Shown piece by piece: positions 45,277 through 55,835 of a DNA stretch of 64,000 bases. Origin of the DNA: Hesseltinella vesiculosa (lineage: Eukaryota > Mucoromycota > Mucoromycetes > Mucorales > Cunninghamellaceae); assembly GCA_002104935.1 (NCBI GenBank), contig MCGT01000034.1:1-64000 (forward strand), read 5' to 3'. Position numbers and translations under genes: made by a program. How positions within the stretch are numbered: the stretch's first letter is position 1; each line of letters starts with the position of its first letter. The notes below the pieces were generated by a model, which had not been told where the DNA came from, made no database searches, and saw only the letters and a program-made list of their open reading frames with translations.

Positions 45277-47061
45277 TTATAGAATGTAGTCGACCCAGGA
45301 TTTATAAAAGAGAACTTGGTCAGCAAGGCCACATCTGACGTGGAAGGGGTATTCTCGGTTGGAAGGGTACAGGAGCTGGCCGCGCTTGGTGTGGGTGGGG
45401 GTGGAAAACCAGGTCCATTTTCCAAAATGCTGGGCTTCTTCGAGACACAGGGACGTGAATGCGTCGTCCTTCGTATTGATGGATGCAAACGTCAGAAGCT
45501 TCATCCGCCGATCGCCAAAGTCCAGCGCAAGTTCTGAGTGCAGCCCCAAAAGGCTTACCCCAGCCAAGGTCAGTGACGACAATCGAGACAGGTCGTTTTG
45601 CAGGAACGAAAAAAAGGCGTCGGCCTGGATGACGGTGCAATCCTCGAGGGTAAGGTCGGTAAGGCCAGTGTTGACAGATGTAGGGGCTGGATGATGGAGC
45701 TGACAGGCGTCAAGCTGAACGATGAGCCCACTAAGAGCGGCAGAGCAAAGTTTGGGGCACAGTTGCATCAGCCAAGTCAAAGACGTCTTGATTTTGCCAC
45801 CGTTTTTCCGCAAACACAGCGTGGTGAGATTCGCCAAGGTACTGGATGCAATGTTGCACGGAGGAAACACAGGTAATTGATCGCAGGAAAGATCATTTTC
45901 ATCCATGCGTCGATAAGGATGGAGCAGGTCGTAGAAAGTTGTCAGATTCAGTTGCAGCGAATCCAGCGAGCTCAGCAAGGCGTTGCTATCACATTCAAGA
46001 AGGCGGCCGGCAGATTTGATTTTGTACAAGGGTTCACCGTTGAGAGCAAAGTGTTTCAGCCGGCAGTCCCAAGAGCCAATGCTTGTCGCCTCCATAAGTC
46101 TCTCCAACACACCAGTCACCGTCGAGGCTTCGACAAGTTGCCTAATGCGGAGTGAAGTTAGAGAGCGACTGCGGATGATCCAGTCTGAGATCCCTTCGAC
46201 CATCCCTTCCAAGCCCATGCCAAATTTAAAATTTAAATCCAAGTACAGCAAGCTCAAGGCTGGCAACATGGAGGAAAACAGAGGGAACCATTCACTTGTT
46301 TTGATTTCGATGTTGTTCAAGGCCATGTATTCGATGGAGGTTTGAACAGGCGGCGCTGAAGCCAAGTTAGGGTTGTCAAGACAGAAATCCTGCATTGATA
46401 GGTGGTGAAGACAGGGGCAGTGATGCAGTAGCCAAACCAGGCCAGATGCGTCCAAAGAGGTCGTCGAAGGGTCTTTGTTGACATCTAGGGTTTGCAGGGC
46501 AGGAAACATGGCCGGCAACCGTGGCAGCTCCTGCTGATTTTTCTGGCTGACGACTTGATGCGTGGTGAGGGCAAGTTTGGTAAGCTGGTCGAAAACGGCA
46601 CTGTAGCGATCAAAGGCTGGCTTGATCAAATAGGCACCAATGCAGCGCATAAAGGGGAAGAGAGGAAGGTTTACATGACCAAAAGAGGTTACAGCTTGTA
46701 GCCGAGTTCCTGAATGAAAGGCTGGCGCGATGGCATCGTCCGGCATCTCAATGGCAAACTCTTCAAGACGAGGACAGAGGCGGCCGATAATGGCTAGATC
46801 AGGATCCAAATGGAGGACTTCACGCTTCAGCACTCGTCCTTTGATACGTATGGCACGGACAGCCTCGCGATTGGCAAGGTTTAAGGTATGTAATGTCGTC
46901 AAGAACCGTAGCCATTGATGTCTCGTGCGGATGTAAATATTTCGGTACAGGCAATCAAGGGACAGTTGAGACCAAGCGCATGACACAGTCGCCGTTATAA
47001 ACAGCTGGTGAGGTTCTAAATGTTGAAGAATGTAGCCAGCTATTTCCAATGGCACCGTCAT
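45277..47061 (-). CDS. F-box/LRR protein (594 aa, single exon)
   Basis: A probable substrate adaptor of an SCF ubiquitin ligase. The F-box is at residues 3-45 (PLEIAGYILQHLEPHQLF... VSCAWSQLSLDCLYRNIYI). The rest is a long series of irregular leucine-rich repeats (LPALSLLYLDLNFKF, LTSLRIRQLVE, LTTLCLRKNGG, LTDLTLEDCTV, LSSLTLAGVSLLGL). There is no intron, unusual in this window. Its start codon at 47061 lies about 40 bp from a large minisatellite (47101-48576), so the promoter must lie in or beyond the repeats. It converges on the amine oxidase gene. The target is unknown. Confidence 0.85.
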   Translation of the reverse strand: MTVPLEIAGYILQHLEPHQLFITATVSCAWSQLSLDCLYRNIYIRTRHQWLRFLTTLHTLNLANREAVRAIRIKGRVLKREVLHLDPDLAIIGRLCPRLEEFAIEMPDDAIAPAFHSGTRLQAVTSFGHVNLPLFPFMRCIGAYLIKPAFDRYSAVFDQLTKLALTTHQVVSQKNQQELPRLPAMFPALQTLDVNKDPSTTSLDASGLVWLLHHCPCLHHLSMQDFCLDNPNLASAPPVQTSIEYMALNNIEIKTSEWFPLFSSMLPALSLLYLDLNFKFGMGLEGMVEGISDWIIRSRSLTSLRIRQLVEASTVTGVLERLMEATSIGSWDCRLKHFALNGEPLYKIKSAGRLLECDSNALLSSLDSLQLNLTTFYDLLHPYRRMDENDLSCDQLPVFPPCNIASSTLANLTTLCLRKNGGKIKTSLTWLMQLCPKLCSAALSGLIVQLDACQLHHPAPTSVNTGLTDLTLEDCTVIQADAFFSFLQNDLSRLSSLTLAGVSLLGLHSELALDFGDRRMKLLTFASINTKDDAFTSLCLEEAQHFGKWTWFSTPTHTKRGQLLYPSNREYPFHVRCGLADQVLFYKSWVDYIL

Positions 47062-47100
47062 ACAAACAATTCAGAAGCAAAAGCAAAAAAATACCCAACA

Positions 47101-47880
47101 CGGTGGATTGAAGGGATTGAATAAGGGCTTTCAATCCTTGAGCTGATTGGCCAGATTGATGGCCCTTCAATCCAAAAAAAAACCTAACATGGCCTCCCCT
47201 TCATTCTGGTAGATTGAAGGCCTTCAATCATTGAGCTGATTGACCAGATTGATGGCCCTTCAATCCAAAAAAAAAAACAACCTGAACGTGGTGGATTGAA
47301 GGGCCTTCAATCTCTGAACATGGCGGATTGAAGGGCTTCAATCCTTGCCCTTCTATCCAAAAAAAAAAAAAAAAAAAAAAAAAAACCACCACCTGAACAT
47401 GGCGGATTGAAGGGCCTTCAATCTCTGAGCATGACAGAATGAAGGGCCTTCAATCTCTGAGCATGGCAGATTGAAGGGCCTTCAATCTCTGAGCATGGCA
47501 GATTGAAGGGCCTTCAATCTCTGAGCATAGCGGATTGAAGGGATTGAAGGGTTTCAATCCTTGCCCTTCTATCCAAAAAAAAAAAAAAAAAAAAAACCAC
47601 CACCTGAACATGGCGGATTGAAGGGCCTTCAATCTCTGAGCATGACAGAATGAAGGGCCTTCAATCTCTGAGCATGGCAGAATGAAGGGCCTTCAATCTC
47701 TGAGCATGGCAGATTGAAGGCCCTTCAATCTCTGAGCATGGCAGATTGAAGGGCCTTCAATCTCTGAGCATGGCAGATTGAAGGGCCTTCAATCTCTGAG
47801 CATGGCAGATTGAAGGGCCTTCAATCTCTGAGCATAGCAGATTGAAGGGATTGAAGGGTTTCAATCCTTGCCCTTCTATC

Positions 47881-47914
<34 letters not shown>

Positions 47915-48291
47915 ACCACCTGAACATGGCGGATTGAAGGGCCTTCAATCTCTGAGCATGACAGAATGAAGGGCCTTCAATCTCTGAGCATGGCAGAATG
48001 AAGGGCCTTCAATCTCTGAGCATGGCAGAATGAAGGGCCTTCAATCTCTGAGCATGGCAGATTGAAGGGCCTTCAATCTCTGAGCATGGCAGATTGAAGG
48101 GCCTTCAATCTCTGAGCATGGCAGATTGAAGGGTTTCAATCTCTGAGCATGGCAGATTGAAGGGCCTTCAATCTCTGAGCATGGCAGATTGAAGGGCCTT
48201 CAATCTCTGAGCATGGCAGATTGAAGGGCCTTCAATCTCTGAGCATAGCGGATTGAAGGGATTGAAGGGTTTCAATCCTTGCCCTCCTATC

Positions 48292-48327
<36 letters not shown>

Positions 48328-48545
48328 ACCACCTGAACATGGCGGATTGAAGAGCCTTCAATCTCTGAGCATGGCAGATTGAAGGGTTTCAATCCTTGCC
48401 CTTCTATCCAAAAAAAAAAAACCACCACCTGAACATGGCGGATTGAAGGGCCTTCAATCTCTGAGCACGGCAGATTGAAGAGCCTTCAATCTCTGAACAT
48501 AGCGGATTGAAGGGATTGAAGGGTTTCAATCCTTGCCCTTCTATC

Positions 48546-48576
<31 letters not shown>
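47101..48576. repeat. Minisatellite of 32-bp units in higher-order blocks with long A tracts
   Basis: The basic unit (CTGAGCATGGCAGATTGAAG plus GGCCTTCAATCT) is 32 bp. Runs of 4 units start at 47425, 7 at 47636 and 10 at 47952 (one unit is 31 bp), plus shorter later runs. Each run is framed the same way: it opens with CCACCACCTGAACATGGCGG and closes with TTTCAATCCTTGCCCTTCTA TCC and an A tract of 12-33 nt. At least five such blocks are present. Every unit holds the near-palindrome GATTGAAGGGCCTTCAATC, able to form a hairpin. The first 300 bp (47101-47400) hold older, diverged copies with GATTGG/GATTGA variants. On the minus strand the array stays open for up to about 86 codons, but it is repetitive and I do not call it coding. 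Confidence 0.92.
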
Positions 48577-48578
<2 letters not shown>

Positions 48579-48589
48579 ACCACCTACCG

Positions 48590-48729
48590 GAAACATTTTG
48601 CAGTTGTTTTGGACGAGATTGAAGAATCTTCAAGTGAATTTTATGTATATGTCTCAAAATCACTTGATTCGAAGAAAAGTTGATCGAATCTTCGCAATAT
48701 GGGCACTCTCGTTTCAAAAGTGTCGGCAT
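48590..48729 (-). pseudogene. C2H2 zinc-finger exon or fragment running into the minisatellite
   Basis: From the ATG at 48729 (minus strand) a frame encodes one C2H2 finger: ECPYCEDSINFSSNQVILRH followed by IHKIH, then a basic segment KILQSRPKQLQNVSG. At 48590-48585 a GTAGGT donor-like word begins, directly followed by the GGTGGTGGTTTT end of the minisatellite. Either this is the first exon of a gene whose next exon lies beyond the repeats, or a fragment left when the array inserted. No downstream exon was found between the array and the F-box gene. Confidence 0.35.
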
Positions 48730-48874
48730 GATACAGTAACAGGAACGAACAAAAAAAAGGGGGAGTGGCCATGTTCAGGTGGGGTCTTTTTTTTTTTTTT
48801 TTTTTTTTGGAACACCAGGTTGCAGTTTTTCTCCCGTTTCTTCGTTTCTTCGGCTTTACTTTTCCAGAGTAACA

Positions 48875-49764
48875 ATGAAGCGTGCTGCGTCGTCATCCGA
48901 GCAAACTTCCAATAAACATCCTAAAAGTACAGTGACACAATATGGGGCTCTGCTTTCTATTTAATGGCTCACCCCCCCTTTTTTTGTTAGTCCATCCCTT
49001 TTTTGAAAAGAAATCGAACGACGACGAAATGAAGACTGCGGTAAAGTGGATCTCTGGTATCGAATCATTGCTGGTAGCTGCGTCCCATGGAAAAGAAGCT
49101 GGTCGAACAAAGGTGGCGGCATTCGATCTAGATGGCACGTAAGTGAGCCGCATCTGCACGTCGTCGATTGATTCACACGTCCTTTTTGCCAGGCTGATCA
49201 AGACAAAGAGCGGGGCCCAGTTTGCAAAAAACAGTGCGGATTGGATGTGGTGGGACGTTACGATTCCAGAAAAGCTTCAAGATCTGCACTCCCAGGGTTA
49301 CAAGATTGTCATCTTTTCCAACCAAAATGGCCTCCATTCCTCTGCTCGGGTGGAAGACTTTAAGCGCAAGGCTAATCATATCATGACCAAAGCAAGTGGC
49401 TCGAGGAAAAAGAAAAGGACAAGCGAGTGAACTTTTGCATTTCTTATCCAAACGAATAGATACTTGTCCCTGTGTATTTGTTTGCAGCCAAGGAAAAGGA
49501 TCACTATCGCAAGCCAATGACTGGCATGTGGGATTATATGCTGCGGGAAAGCAACGGAGGCGTGGCCGTTGGTAAGTCAAGGGCATCTGAGAAACAGACA
49601 GACGTGGATACTCACAGTTTTATTCAGATATCAAGCAAAGCTTTTATGTGGGCGATGCGGCCGGACGAGCGGCAGGCTGGAAACCACGTATGAAGAAAGA
49701 TCATTCTTGCGTTGACAGGTAAGAAAAGCGATGACATCCTGATAGGAGGACAAAGACGACCTCC

Positions 49765-49803
<39 letters not shown>

Positions 49804-50603
49804 AATATGCAGACAATCTTGGCCTGCCTTTCCATACACCCGAGGCCTATTTTACCAACGAAGCCGAAGCCGCATTTAGCTGGGGCGAGTTTGATCCTCG
49901 AGCATACACTGCACCAGGTGAGGCGGATGAGGAGGAGATTGGATGAGATGGGCACTTACCTTTGTCTGTCTCCAAGCTTCGATCTTCACACCAGAATCGA
50001 CGCCCTTGATCCCGGACAACCGACCTGTGGAGTTGATTATCTTGGTTGGACCCCCAGCCAGTGGCAAATCAACCTTTGCCAAGAATCACCTCAAAGAATA
50101 TACCTGGATCAATCAGGTAAAGCAAAAATGCATCAGGGGACCCTGGTCTCACTCGTTTTGGCCTTAGGATGCACTCAAGACAAAGCAAAAGTGCCTCAAA
50201 GGTTGTGCGGAAGCACTAACCGCAAAGAAACCTGTAGTGATCGGTAAGTGACGCTTTTGGAGGCTTACCAATGAAAAAATCCAGCGGCTTTACCGTTTCT
50301 TTAGATAATACCAACGGGATTCTAGCGGTGCGAAAGGAATACATCAGTCTTGCCAAATCATTGCATGTACCGGTGCGCTGTTTTTACTTTACGGCCAGCC
50401 AAGGGCTCTGTCAGCACAATAATCACTACCGTGCCCTGCAGCTGGGTGAACGATCCCTCCTCAGCCGTGTTGTTTTCAACACCTACAACTCCAGATTCGA
50501 ATCTCCCACTCTGGGAGAAGGGTTCGATGAAATCAAGCACATCCACTTTAGTTTTGATGGAACGGAAGGTGAATTGGCCACTTGGAAGAAATGGCACAAT
50601 TGA
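48875..50603 (+). CDS. PNKP: Polynucleotide kinase/3'-phosphatase (PNKP, Pnk1)
   Basis: A DNA end-processing enzyme that removes 3'-phosphates and phosphorylates 5'-hydroxyl ends for strand-break repair. Nine exons: 48875-48926, 48991-49138, 49193-49391, 49460-49571, 49628-49718, 49802-49917, 49977-50116, 50168-50243, 50305-50603; 410 aa. The HAD phosphatase has AAFDLDGTLIKT (split by an intron), IVIFSNQNGL and FYVGDAAGR. The kinase has the P-loop LVGPPASGKSTFAK and DNTN. No FHA domain precedes it, as in S. pombe Pnk1. The intron 49392-49459 has a GC donor (AAA/GCAAGT). The intron 49719-49801 carries a T31 run before its acceptor. A poly(A) signal lies at 50624. Confidence 0.95.
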
Positions 50604-50623
50604 GGGATACTCGTCAACCAATG

Positions 50624-50629
50624 AATAAA
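50624..50629 (+). terminator. Poly(A) signal of PNKP
   Basis: AATAAA lies 21 bases after the stop codon and runs into an A-rich stretch. The opposing RGG gene ends at 50809. Confidence 0.45.
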
Positions 50630-50808
50630 AAAAAATGCATTCTTTTTTTTTTATATTTGGTGATTTTCAACTACACAAATTGGGAGGGGATTATCACGAG
50701 GAGGAAAAACTAGGGTAGGGCACAAACGAATGCTGTAAAATAGAGAATTGAACAAAACGAATGGGGTGGGGGATAACAGAGAGAAAAAAAAAAGAGGGGG
50801 GGGGGTAA

Positions 50809-53006
50809 TTAGCTTCTAGAACCAAAGCGGCCAGAATCACGGTTGCTGCCGTCACGGCTGCCATCACCACGGCCATAGTTGCCACCAGAGCGAGAGCCGC
50901 GTGATGATCCTCGGCCACGGCCACCGCCTCGGCGGTCACGGTCACCACGGTCGAATCGGTCAAAACGGTCGGAGCGAGGCTGACGAGGGGATCGATTGTC
51001 GTCCAAGTTGGACCAGTTTAGGGTCTCGACTTTGCCATCCAAGGTGTCATCACCAGGTTGCCACATGTCTTCCGGTAGCTTGCCTTGCCAGACAGGTTCT
51101 GATGGGGCATCTTTCATAGGAATACCCCAGCCGTTGCCGGGAGGGGAGGGTGCAGAGTCTTGCTCAGACTGGGTATGGTCCTTGGCGGGGGAGCGCCAGT
51201 TGTCGCTGCTTGAGGGCTCAGCTTTGCCCCAGCCGTCGTTTGTGTCGATGTCCTTGGGCGAGCCCCAGCCGTCGTTGCTGCTGTCTTGCTTTTGGCGACC
51301 CCATTCAGCGGTCGAGTCGCGGCGGTCCTTCTTGGGCGAGTCCCAGCGGCCATCTGCCCAGTCTTGGTCGGAGGTGGGTGACGTGACTTTGGCTGGCCAG
51401 CCTTCTGATACGGTCTTGGTGTCGACTTTGGTCTCTGATGTGGCGTGTGACTGTTCGACCTTGTCAGACTTGGTGTCGGCCAATTCCGCTTTGCTGTCAG
51501 GCTTGTCCGCATTGAAAGGTTTGGTCTCTGCCTTGGTCTTGGGCTTGGCTTCTGGCTTGGGCTTGGTGTCGGCAACGGCAGCAGGCTCCTTGGTGGGGAT
51601 AGGGATAGGCTGGTCGGTAGATTTGGGTGGCGGGGTAGGTAGATCGGTCTGGTCAGCGGAGAGGATGCCGTTGGCGGTAGGTTTGGTGTCGGTGGTGAAC
51701 GAGGACGATTTCCTGGGAGAAGGGCGTTTCTGCTGAGCAGGGCGTCTGGCACGAGGCTCGGAAGTTTTTCGTGCCTCTTGAGCCGCGGGGGGTTGCGAGG
51801 GACCTGTAGGCGGAAGATAAGTTGACCGGCTTCCCTCTTTCTCTTATTACCTTGGGACGGGGAAGTGGGTGGGAGATCATAGAGGTTGGATGGGATCATG
51901 CCTTGGAAAGGCACCATGACCCAGACGGGGGCGAGTGGGTGGGTTGCGAAGGGGTCAAGGTGGTGGGTAAAGGCAGGACGCTGGAGGTGGGCGGTTGGGC
52001 GGGGGTGGAGGAGGCTTCGGGGTGATAGAGATGGATGGGGGAGATGGCAGTGGTCTCTAAAAAGTGGGTGATTAAATGGCGGACGTTTTCAAAGGTGGTG
52101 GAGAAGCCGGTGTCGATGGGGACGGGGGCGCCGTCGTGGAGTTTGTGCAGCAGCTCCAGGACCTGGGAGCGTTTGTTTTTGCGGACTTGGGCGAGTGGGT
52201 CCTTGACCACAAAGAGGGACCCACCGACGAGTTTGTCGCAGAGATGTACCAAGGCTTTGGGTTCGACGTTTGGATAGGAGCTGGCAATCAAGGAAAAGAA
52301 GCCTTGCTGGGCGAGTCGGACGATGTAGAAGAAATGGAGCAGGGTCAGGGTTTCGTCTTCGAAGCGTTGGCGGATTTCTTCGTCTGGTTTTTCTGGCGTA
52401 GTCTTTGGGGTGACTTGGCTGGAAGATGGGGCGGCTTCCTTTGACTGTGTTTAGCAAGTGAGAGAAGGGGGATGAGCGTGATCCTCCAGTCATGTTTTGT
52501 TGTTTTGTTTTGTTTTTTGATTTTACCAATTTTTCTTTGAGGGTTTGTAATTGGGCAATGGTATCGGAGAGCGATGTGCGATGGATGCGAATGGAGAGTT
52601 GATCTTGCGATGGTTCGGCATCAGGATGATCTTTTGTCTGGTCATTGGACTGTTCGTCATCTTTTTTTTGGATAGCATCGACAGCGTTGATGCGGGCCTG
52701 ATCTTCATAGACCTGTCTCTAACACATTGTCCATAAACAAAAATAAACACCGGATCTTTGACCTTTTTTTTTAAAGATGCTTACAAGTTCCTGCTTCAGT
52801 TCATCAATTTGCCGTTGAATGATGTCCAAGTACAAGGGTTCAGATCGTTTACGTTTGGGTTGTTTTTTCTTTTTTGATCGTTTGGAGCTGATTTCAGATG
52901 GCGGTTGGTTCGACTGGGGAGCATGGTCCTTTTCTGATGCGGTAGGGCTGGACGATCGCACATCAGATGATGGAGTGTCTGCTGGTGACAACGTGCCTGA
53001 GACCAT
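50809..53006 (-). CDS. Coiled-coil protein with GW/WG-rich segment and C-terminal RGG box (about 655 aa)
   Basis: Exons: 52785-53006, 52527-52718, 51851-52444, 50809-51803. The third needs 35 nt removed at 51981-52015 (or a one-base correction) to stay in frame. The N-terminus has a basic nuclear-signal-like block (KRSKKKKQPKRKR), then a coiled coil (LYLDIIQRQIDELKQELR onward). A helical domain follows (ETLTLLHFFYIVRLAQQGFF to VRHLITHFLETTAIS). Then comes a Pro/Lys-rich disordered stretch, a segment with eleven Trp residues including EGWP, EWG and three GWG, and an Arg/Gly tail (RGGGRGRGSSRGSRSGG). The layout is like a caprin/RNP granule protein; the family is not recognised with confidence. 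The RGG tail predicts RNA binding and arginine methylation; the GW/WG segment resembles Argonaute-binding hooks. Confidence 0.7.
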
Positions 53007-54422
53007 CTTGCAATAAAAATAAAGAAAAAAGAGTGAAGAGAAAGGAAAGCGGGAAAAACAGAAAACGCGTGTTCAAGGATTAGAGCTGGCTGACCCAATC
53101 AAAACGAACGAAGCCACTGCCCTGTTTTTTTTTTTTGAGCAATGGCATTTTTTGGCACTGACCATTCTCAAAGTTAGCATGAGAGATGCAGTGACCTATC
53201 ACCGAGGGCTGGGTTCGCCCTTTTTCTTAGAGACGTCCACTTTTACCGAGGGTTTGAGGAACAACGTGCAAGAGAACATGTTCAATTTCTGCATTTTTTT
53301 TTTAAAATGAACTTTTGGTATTTGCAGAGCTGTTTCTCCTTTGTGCAACGTTAATGACGCACAATCACCATGGTTTATTGGGATCAAGGATAAAGAAAGC
53401 AGCAAGACCGAGCCATTCGGTCCCCCCCCAAAAAAAAGCTGATGAAATCTCGATGAGAAAATTAAGCAAGTATGCATGCGCTCCCCCCCCCCTCCTCGTC
53501 CTTCCCCCCCCCCAATTTTTGCCGTTTAACCAAGTTGCCAGTGCTAAAAAAGAAGAAAGAGAAAAGCTGGTATGTTTGTCATTTCAAATCAAAGTACGTA
53601 TCCAATTTCCATTTATTAAAAAGGCTGCCATTGATTTCTGGAAAGGACGCTCATGTGAGCTTTTTGGGTCACAGCGCACTAGTGGACTGACCTTTTTTTG
53701 GAACAGTGGGTTTTGGCTGAGTCGGTTTCTCATTGGAAAAAATAGACCAATGCGCCCAGGACAAGCCATTGATCAGGAGAGAATGACATGGCTATGTTCA
53801 TGAGATCAAGACGTATCGATGGATGATGAAATTAGACCCATTGAAGTCAAGAGAGCAAGGCTAACTCCAAAGACAACGACTCTCTCACTCTAAAAAATCC
53901 CTGGCCAACGTTTTCAAACACAGAAGGAAAAAATGACCAAACAAGGAATCGTTGGAAAAAAAAAGCCAAAAAAAAAAATTAGGCCCCTTTGAGCCTGAGC
54001 CTCTTTTTTCTTTCAATGGACTGGTGCTCATACCATAGCTTTTATTGGTCATGTTAGGCTCTTGAAAGACATGTCGTGGGGCTGTCAACCTCCTTTTTAT
54101 GTGGAGACCACCTAAAGTCAAGAGGATAATGTAGCAAGATCAAATTAACTTTTTCTCAGCGTGAAGCGACCCCTAATTTGGTCATGTAAAACCTTAATTT
54201 TGTGTATTTGTGGGTTCTTTACGATCACAGACGACTCGTTGATAGCAAATTTAGTGTCGCCAGCTGAAGAGGAAAAAAAAAGCTTCTGCTGATTCCATCC
54301 CGCTAGTTTTTTTTTTTTTTTTGAGCCATCTTTTCCCCCCCCCCATTTTTTTACTCTCTTTCTTCTTTCTTCATTCCTTTTTATTTTTTTTTAAGCAAAG
54401 CATTGTCTTCTTTATATGAGTC
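53007..54422. other. Intergenic region, no supported gene
   Basis: This is the joint 5' flank of two divergent genes (RGG protein and glycosyltransferase). C9 and C8 runs near 53483-53513, T18 near 54306-54323 and C10 near 54335 stand out. An ORF of 162 codons (53315-53803 plus) has no domain, homopolymer-rich content and no leader. Confidence 0.5.
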
Positions 54423-55835
54423 ATGACGGTAGCAAAGCCACCATATAGAATACCGTTGATTTTATCGTTGGCAGTCCTTGTTGGATTTACATTGGTGTTC
54501 ATCAATTACTCCTTGTCGGCACCCGATCGATCGTATACCTCCAACAAAGCCCATGTCGACTCGGGCTACTTTGAAGATCAACAATATATGTTCAGCAGCA
54601 ACAGCAATTGTTCCGACCCTACGTTGTATTGTAGCTGCACGGCTTCGCACCCCAGCCCTGTTCTTGATCTGGACGACATCGTCCAGGGCGCCGAAAAGGC
54701 ACCTTTGATTGTGCCTGACACCTTCACCCAACCACCCGCCTCCTTGATGGAAAAGATCAATGCCAACCTTCAAGACAACCGAGTCCTGATCGTGGCCGCT
54801 GCCAATTATGGCATGCGCAACCATGCCTACAACTGGATCGAATCCCTGCGCCGCACAGGTGAAGACAAATTCTTGATCCTTTGCCTCGATGACCAATTAT
54901 ATGATCACCTGCACCTGGCTAACCTCGGTCAGCATGCTGCTAAAATCCCAGACACTTGGCTCCATCAGCAAATCGAAGCTGGCTTTGAAGAATATTACAG
55001 CCAAAAGTACCGCATCATCACCCACGCAAAGACCTTGGTCGTACAGCAATTGCTTTATTTGGACATCAACGTGCTCTTTTCTGACGTCGACATTGTCTGG
55101 CTCAAACCTCGCATCCGGGAATACCTCCACACCCTCCTTGCCATCCGCCCTGAGACCCAGGTGGTCATTCAGCAAGAAGGCTCAGAGCAAAAGGAGGTCA
55201 ACAGTGGCTTTTACATCATGCGACCCTCGGAAGAGATGAAACGCCTGTTGGCCGCCACCATCTACCTCGGTGACCAAGACACTGGCCTCACCCAGCAAGG
55301 CGCTCTCAACAAAGCCCTTGATGCCCTCGACTTGCGTATGCGTAGCACCCAAGTTGTCCTGCTGGATGTCCTCCAATGGCCCAATGGCTGGATATATTTC
55401 AGCAACAACTGGAACAATATCCACGGTGTCGAGCCCTACATTGTCCACGCCAATTACCTCGTAAGCTCTTTCTCTTTCAAAAAAAAAGGGGGGCTAAACA
55501 TATGGAACACAAAGAAAAATACATTGTTGCTGACCTGAATTTTTTTTTTTTTTTCCATCTCCACTTTCTAGATCGGTGACGAAAAGAAACAGAAACTTCA
55601 AGAATCAGGTTTCTGGTTCCTGGACGACCATTGGCTCGAAGAACTCGATGGCCAATTGGATGCCAACCAAACTACCACCAATTTCCACAAAGACCCTTCC
55701 CCACAAGAGCCTTCTCAACATGAATCTACCGAGGATTCTGTAGATATTCAAGACCAGTCCACCGACCAACCTCGTAGGCATGCCCACCATTCTACCGACG
55801 ATGCACAGGACCTTTCTCCTGCGCCATCAAATTAG
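54423..55835 (+). CDS. Type II membrane nucleotide-diphospho-sugar transferase (GT77-like)
   Basis: A Golgi-type glycosyltransferase, 433 aa from two exons (54423-55460, 55572-55835). Residues about 9-29 (IPLILSLAVLVGFTLVFINY) form one signal-anchor after a short cytosolic start, the type II layout. The catalytic domain (about 110-345) has VLIVAAANYGMRNHAYNWIES at its start, the DxD metal site in LFSDVDIVWLKPR, NSGFYIMRPS and GWIYFSNNWN, which match the nucleotide-diphospho-sugar transferase family (PF03407-type). Sugar donor and acceptor are not predictable. The last 90 residues are acidic and disordered. The second exon starts with IGDEKKQKLQESGFWFLDD, completing the fold. Confidence 0.88.

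Noticed and set aside
47450..48428. Minus-strand ORFs of 60-86 codons with repeated peptide words in the minisatellite
   Set aside because: They are a product of the repeat period and polyA tracts (poly-Phe), have no leader and no conserved domain.
47425..48576. CRISPR-like array of regular 32-bp repeats
   Set aside because: The units are contiguous with no unique spacers, and the genome is clearly eukaryotic; it is a minisatellite.
53315..53803. 162-codon plus-strand ORF
   Set aside because: It crosses C and A homopolymers, has no domain and no typical leader; probably chance.
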